DNA from: an uncultured Caulobacteraceae bacterium
GTDB lineage: Bacteria > Pseudomonadota > Alphaproteobacteria > Caulobacterales > Caulobacteraceae
Assembly: GCA_937910255.1 (NCBI GenBank)
Contig: CALEOQ010000397.1
Span: 1 to 5,927 of the forward strand
Direction: 5' to 3'
DNA length: 5,927 bases
Below are positions 5,835 to 5,927 of this stretch, piece by piece. Every line of letters starts with the position of its first letter. The first letter of the stretch is position 1. The position numbers were made by a program, and so were the translations under genes. The notes under the pieces are model-generated. The model ran no database searches. It was not told the origin of the DNA and saw only the letters and a program-made list of their open reading frames with translations.

Positions 5835-5927
5835 AGATCGGACGAGCGTCCTGTAGGGAAAGGGGGTTGATCCCGGTGGGCGCCCGATCCATGAACAAAA
5901 AATAATCCTCGCACTGCCCCCACTCGC
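5835..5927 (-). other. Illumina P5 adapter, reverse complement, and low-quality read end (artefact)
   Basis: From 5835 the sequence follows the reverse complement of the P5 adapter (AGATCGGAnGAGCGTCnTGTAGGG...) without gaps for 58 bases to 5892. Mismatches grow toward the end, as falling read quality would produce. It is followed by an A-rich run (about 5894-5904) and C-rich junk. This is read-2 read-through of a short insert, the mirror image of the left end. No biological feature should be called beyond 5834. The minus-strand ORF over this end encodes an adapter-derived peptide (PLSLQDARPI). Confidence 0.96.

Noticed and set aside
60..5892. 58-base terminal inverted repeats suggesting a transposon or linear element
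   Set aside because: The repeats are the Illumina P5 adapter and its reverse complement. They are not biological, and no transposase is present.
1..5927. tRNA, rRNA, riboswitch, CRISPR array or attachment site
   Set aside because: Coding sequence fills nearly all of the genuine region, and nothing resembling these was seen in the two short intergenic gaps (565-614 and 5588-5718).

Overview
The window looks like a whole short contig from a G+C-rich alphaproteobacterium. It is most likely a Caulobacterales-type organism (Caulobacter, Phenylobacterium or Brevundimonas relatives). The basis is strong G/C preference at third codon positions, a TonB-dependent receptor next to an exported S9 peptidase, and an oligopeptidase B/amidase set typical of that group. 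The genus is inferred, not shown.

Both ends are sequencing artefact. Positions 60-117 are a degraded copy of the Illumina P5 adapter, and 5835-5892 are its reverse complement. Each is followed outward by a homopolymer-like run and low-quality sequence (1-59 and 5893-5927). Genuine genomic DNA is therefore about 118-5834, and the genes at both ends are cut.

Layout, left to right: the C-terminal part of a TonB-dependent outer-membrane receptor (118-564, +); a full-length oligopeptidase B-like serine peptidase with an export signal (615-2774, +); an amidase-signature hydrolase (2762-4186, +); and a PaiB-like FMN-binding protein (4170-4793, +). An AraC-family regulator follows on the opposite strand (4772-5587, -), meeting the PaiB gene tail to tail with a 22-base overlap. 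After a 131-base divergent intergenic region come the first 38 codons of an unrecognised gene (5719-5834, +), cut by the adapter.

The three complete plus-strand genes overlap by 13 and 17 bases and look like one translationally coupled unit. It may be co-transcribed with the receptor 50 bases upstream, since no terminator is visible there. A reasonable but unproven reading is peptide or amide scavenging: uptake through the outer membrane, peptide cleavage in the periplasm and amide hydrolysis. The AraC regulator probably acts on its own promoter and/or the divergent gene, because a perfect 9-base inverted repeat and a promoter-like sequence lie between them.

I see no RNA gene, mobile element, CRISPR array or clearly new system. 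The most interesting biological points are the missing acidic S1-pocket residues and the export signal of the oligopeptidase B, and the divergent PaiB motifs.
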